Assembly (NCBI RefSeq): GCF_014898815.1
Contig: NW_026515433.1
Location: forward strand, 1,138,501 to 1,202,500
Direction of reading: 5' to 3'
Length of the DNA stretch: 64,000 nucleotides
Origin: Panonychus citri
Taxonomy: Eukaryota; Arthropoda; Arachnida; Trombidiformes; Tetranychidae
Position 1 is the stretch's first letter. Each line of letters opens with the position of its first letter. The notes beneath the pieces are model-generated. The model saw only the letters and a program-made list of their open reading frames with translations. It had not been told where the DNA came from and made no database searches. Below, in pieces: positions 62,107 through 64,000 of the stretch. Both the position numbers and the translations under genes were made by a program.

Positions 62107-63528
62107 GATTCAAATGGAACGTTTGCAGTTAAAGAGAAGAAAAACTGAAAAGAGAAAAAGAAAAACAATTTTCAATTATAATGGAATCACAAATTAACGA
62201 TAAACAGTAATGATAATGATGAAAGAACAGAACAAAAAAACAAAGAAATTAGAACATAAAACAAAACTGTTTTTCTGGTTTCTCACTGGTCTCCATTCAG
62301 TTAACGCAACCTCACTTAGTGTTGGATTATTGAAGCTTATAAGGCGCCTTCCTTGAAGCCATTTGCTTAAGCAATTAGTTAATCCAGAGAAAGTATCAAA
62401 TCTAATTGACGATAATCAACTGATTAATCGGTAGATTGACAAGTACGAAGTTGGATGATCGTTCTTTTCAAATTATTCCCTGAAAAAGCTTCATGGTTAT
62501 TCTTAGACTAATCGGATGAAATGTTTTCTGTTTCAACTCGGTGAATGAATTTTTTTTGTTTCTCTTTCAATCTTTTTTTCTGGTCATTTCTCGTGGAGAA
62601 TTGGTCATTCAATCATTTGATTGAATCAAATGTTCTGATCATTAAATGGGAGGTTAATTTTGCTAAAAGATGCAAAAGTGACCATCACAAGTAAAGGAAG
62701 CAATTTTCAGTTCGATTAATGAATTCAAGAGTTTTCTTCTTGTTATCTAACAATATAGTCTATCATTTAGAATAACAATCAAAACCAATTGGAATTGTAA
62801 TAGTGATAATGGAAAATCAAATCTAAAGACAATGAGACAAAAATAACATGGCGCTTATTCTGGGAGAATAGAACAAAGAGCAAAAAGGTTAATGACATGA
62901 AGCTTATTTTCTATTCTATTCTATCTGTTAATCTAATCTCGATTTATGTGATTAACCCGAATGATTAGATAACTTGATCTAATAAAATATAGACCATTAG
63001 GATAATCCAAATTAAAATAATGTAACAATCTAACAATCAATTAAAACTATTGTATTAATAGAAACACTTACCAATTTCTAAGGTCCAGTTAACCAAAAAC
63101 ACATCACAAGTCAAAACCCAAAGGTGAATGAAGGGTTTACATGAACAACAGTTAATCACAATCACTAGTTTCCAACCAAATGAAGAATCAACAATTTACG
63201 AATAGTCAAATTAAGAGGACAATCTAAAGACAATTGAATTAAACCTCATTAATGATAAACCGAAACTTGATCCGAAAATGAATAAAATTAAATTTAGAAT
63301 AACAAATCGAAGCTCCATCTGTTGTTGCCGAAACTTATTATTCTCGAAAAAAGTTGCACAATTAGTTAATCAGTTAGAATCTTCAATCGACATGATGAGT
63401 TTAATTAGATAATCAAAAGGTGGTTTATTGTTATTGATATGTTCTGATATAATACATTAAAATTAACTTACAACTTGAGACAATGAGTTTGATTACAATC
63501 GGTGAATGATTAGTTAATTTTGTAACAA
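62107..63528. promoter_or_regulatory. CPT1 upstream region and 3' flank of the homeobox gene
   Basis: No gene supported in 1.4 kb. A short (TTCTA)n run occurs near 62910-62927. The stretch contains the CPT1 promoter and the homeobox 3' UTR; I cannot place elements more exactly. Confidence 0.4.
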
Positions 63529-63989
63529 TTAAAATGACTTTTTACTAAGAAAATGATCATCTCTTAATGGTGATAAGTTAATTGTTGTTGTTGTTGTTGT
63601 TGGGGGTTTTGTTACTGATGATGAAGGTGATATTGTTGTCGATATCAATGAATTAGATCTTATTGGATTTGATGGATTAACGGAAACACTATGAACATCA
63701 TTTGAACTGTTTTGATTATCGTGATTTAGATTGTTGTTGGTTAATATTATTCGATTTTTCATTGATTTCCGGTGTTTTGCTCGTCGATTTTTGAACCAAA
63801 CTTGAATTCGAGATTCAGGTAACTGAATTAACATCGATAATTGTTCACGAGCAGTTAAATCCGGATATTGAACTTTACTGAAAGTCGCTTCCAATACTTG
63901 AAGTTGATGATGGGAAAAAGCAGTTCGACTCCTTCGTTGTTGTCGATTTGATTGGTCACAATTATCTGACAATTTATCCAATGTTAAAC
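63529..63989 (-). CDS. K50 paired-class homeobox protein, last exon (partial)
   Basis: Frame open from a likely acceptor (AAATTAG ending at 63990) to the stop at 63529-63531, about 152 residues; upstream exons are off the window. The homeodomain has QQRRSRTAFSHHQLQVLEAT at its start, then YPDLTAREQL, then LPESRIQVWFKNRRAKHRK. Lys at homeodomain position 50 (VWFKNRR) is the Bicoid/Otx/Gsc/Dmbx type and predicts TAATCC-like DNA targets. The arm QRRSRTAF and the RAKxRK end look most like Dmbx, while LPESRxQVWFKNRRAK also fits Otx; I cannot settle which. After the homeodomain comes a Ser/Asn-rich tail with a Thr run encoded by the (TTG)n run at about 63584-63602. No upstream start is visible, so this is a 3' fragment. 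Confidence 0.85.
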
Positions 63990-64000
63990 CTAATTTCCAA

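Noticed and set aside
1..64000. CRISPR arrays, phage or bacterial mobile elements
   Set aside because: No regularly spaced direct repeats, bacterial genes or transposase frames are visible; all genes are eukaryotic with introns.

Overview
The window is nuclear DNA of a metazoan, most likely an arthropod and plausibly an acariform mite. It is strongly AT-rich, genes have GT-AG introns of about 50 bp to 5 kb, and the proteins read as typical animal orthologues. The mite assignment is inference from base composition, compact introns and the Serrate/filamin/CPT1 gene set; I could not run a search. Coordinates below come from joining open frames across splice sites with matching phase.

Layout. 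1-2439: the end of elongin B, then the proteasome ubiquitin receptor ADRM1/Rpn13. 4364-4963: an intronless three-finger zinc-finger gene whose fingers look like PRDM1/Blimp-1. 5.2-9.4 kb: a nest of inverted repeats and small hairpin transposons, one inserted in a tRNA-like sequence. 9571-19387 (minus): a very short Serrate/Jagged-type Notch ligand. 21810-22841: spermidine synthase with an apparent one-base frameshift. 23321-25978 (minus): ClC-7 chloride/proton exchanger. 26534-27823 (minus): CSTF2, divergent from NAXE at 28674-29912. 32886-47358: a 16-exon filamin with a probable alternative terminal exon. 48231-48770: a small secreted Tyr/His/Asn-rich protein. 50306-53301: a type II membrane protein with only the N-terminal half of an M13 (neprilysin) peptidase. 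53831-55201: CDC37. 58699-62106 (minus): carnitine palmitoyltransferase 1. 63529-63989 (minus): the last exon of a K50 paired-class homeobox gene.

These are mostly housekeeping genes with no operon-like logic. They cover ubiquitin/proteasome factors, polyamine and NAD(P)HX metabolism, mRNA 3' processing, cytoskeleton, chaperone and mitochondrial lipid entry, plus developmental genes (Serrate, a homeobox gene, Blimp-like fingers). I found no CRISPR, prophage or bacterial system. The most unusual features are the filamin alternative 3' exon, the non-catalytic M13 protein, the reduced Serrate ligand, the PR-less Blimp-like gene and the nested palindromic repeats. Apparent single-base deletions in two genes could be assembly errors and should be checked before calling them biology.
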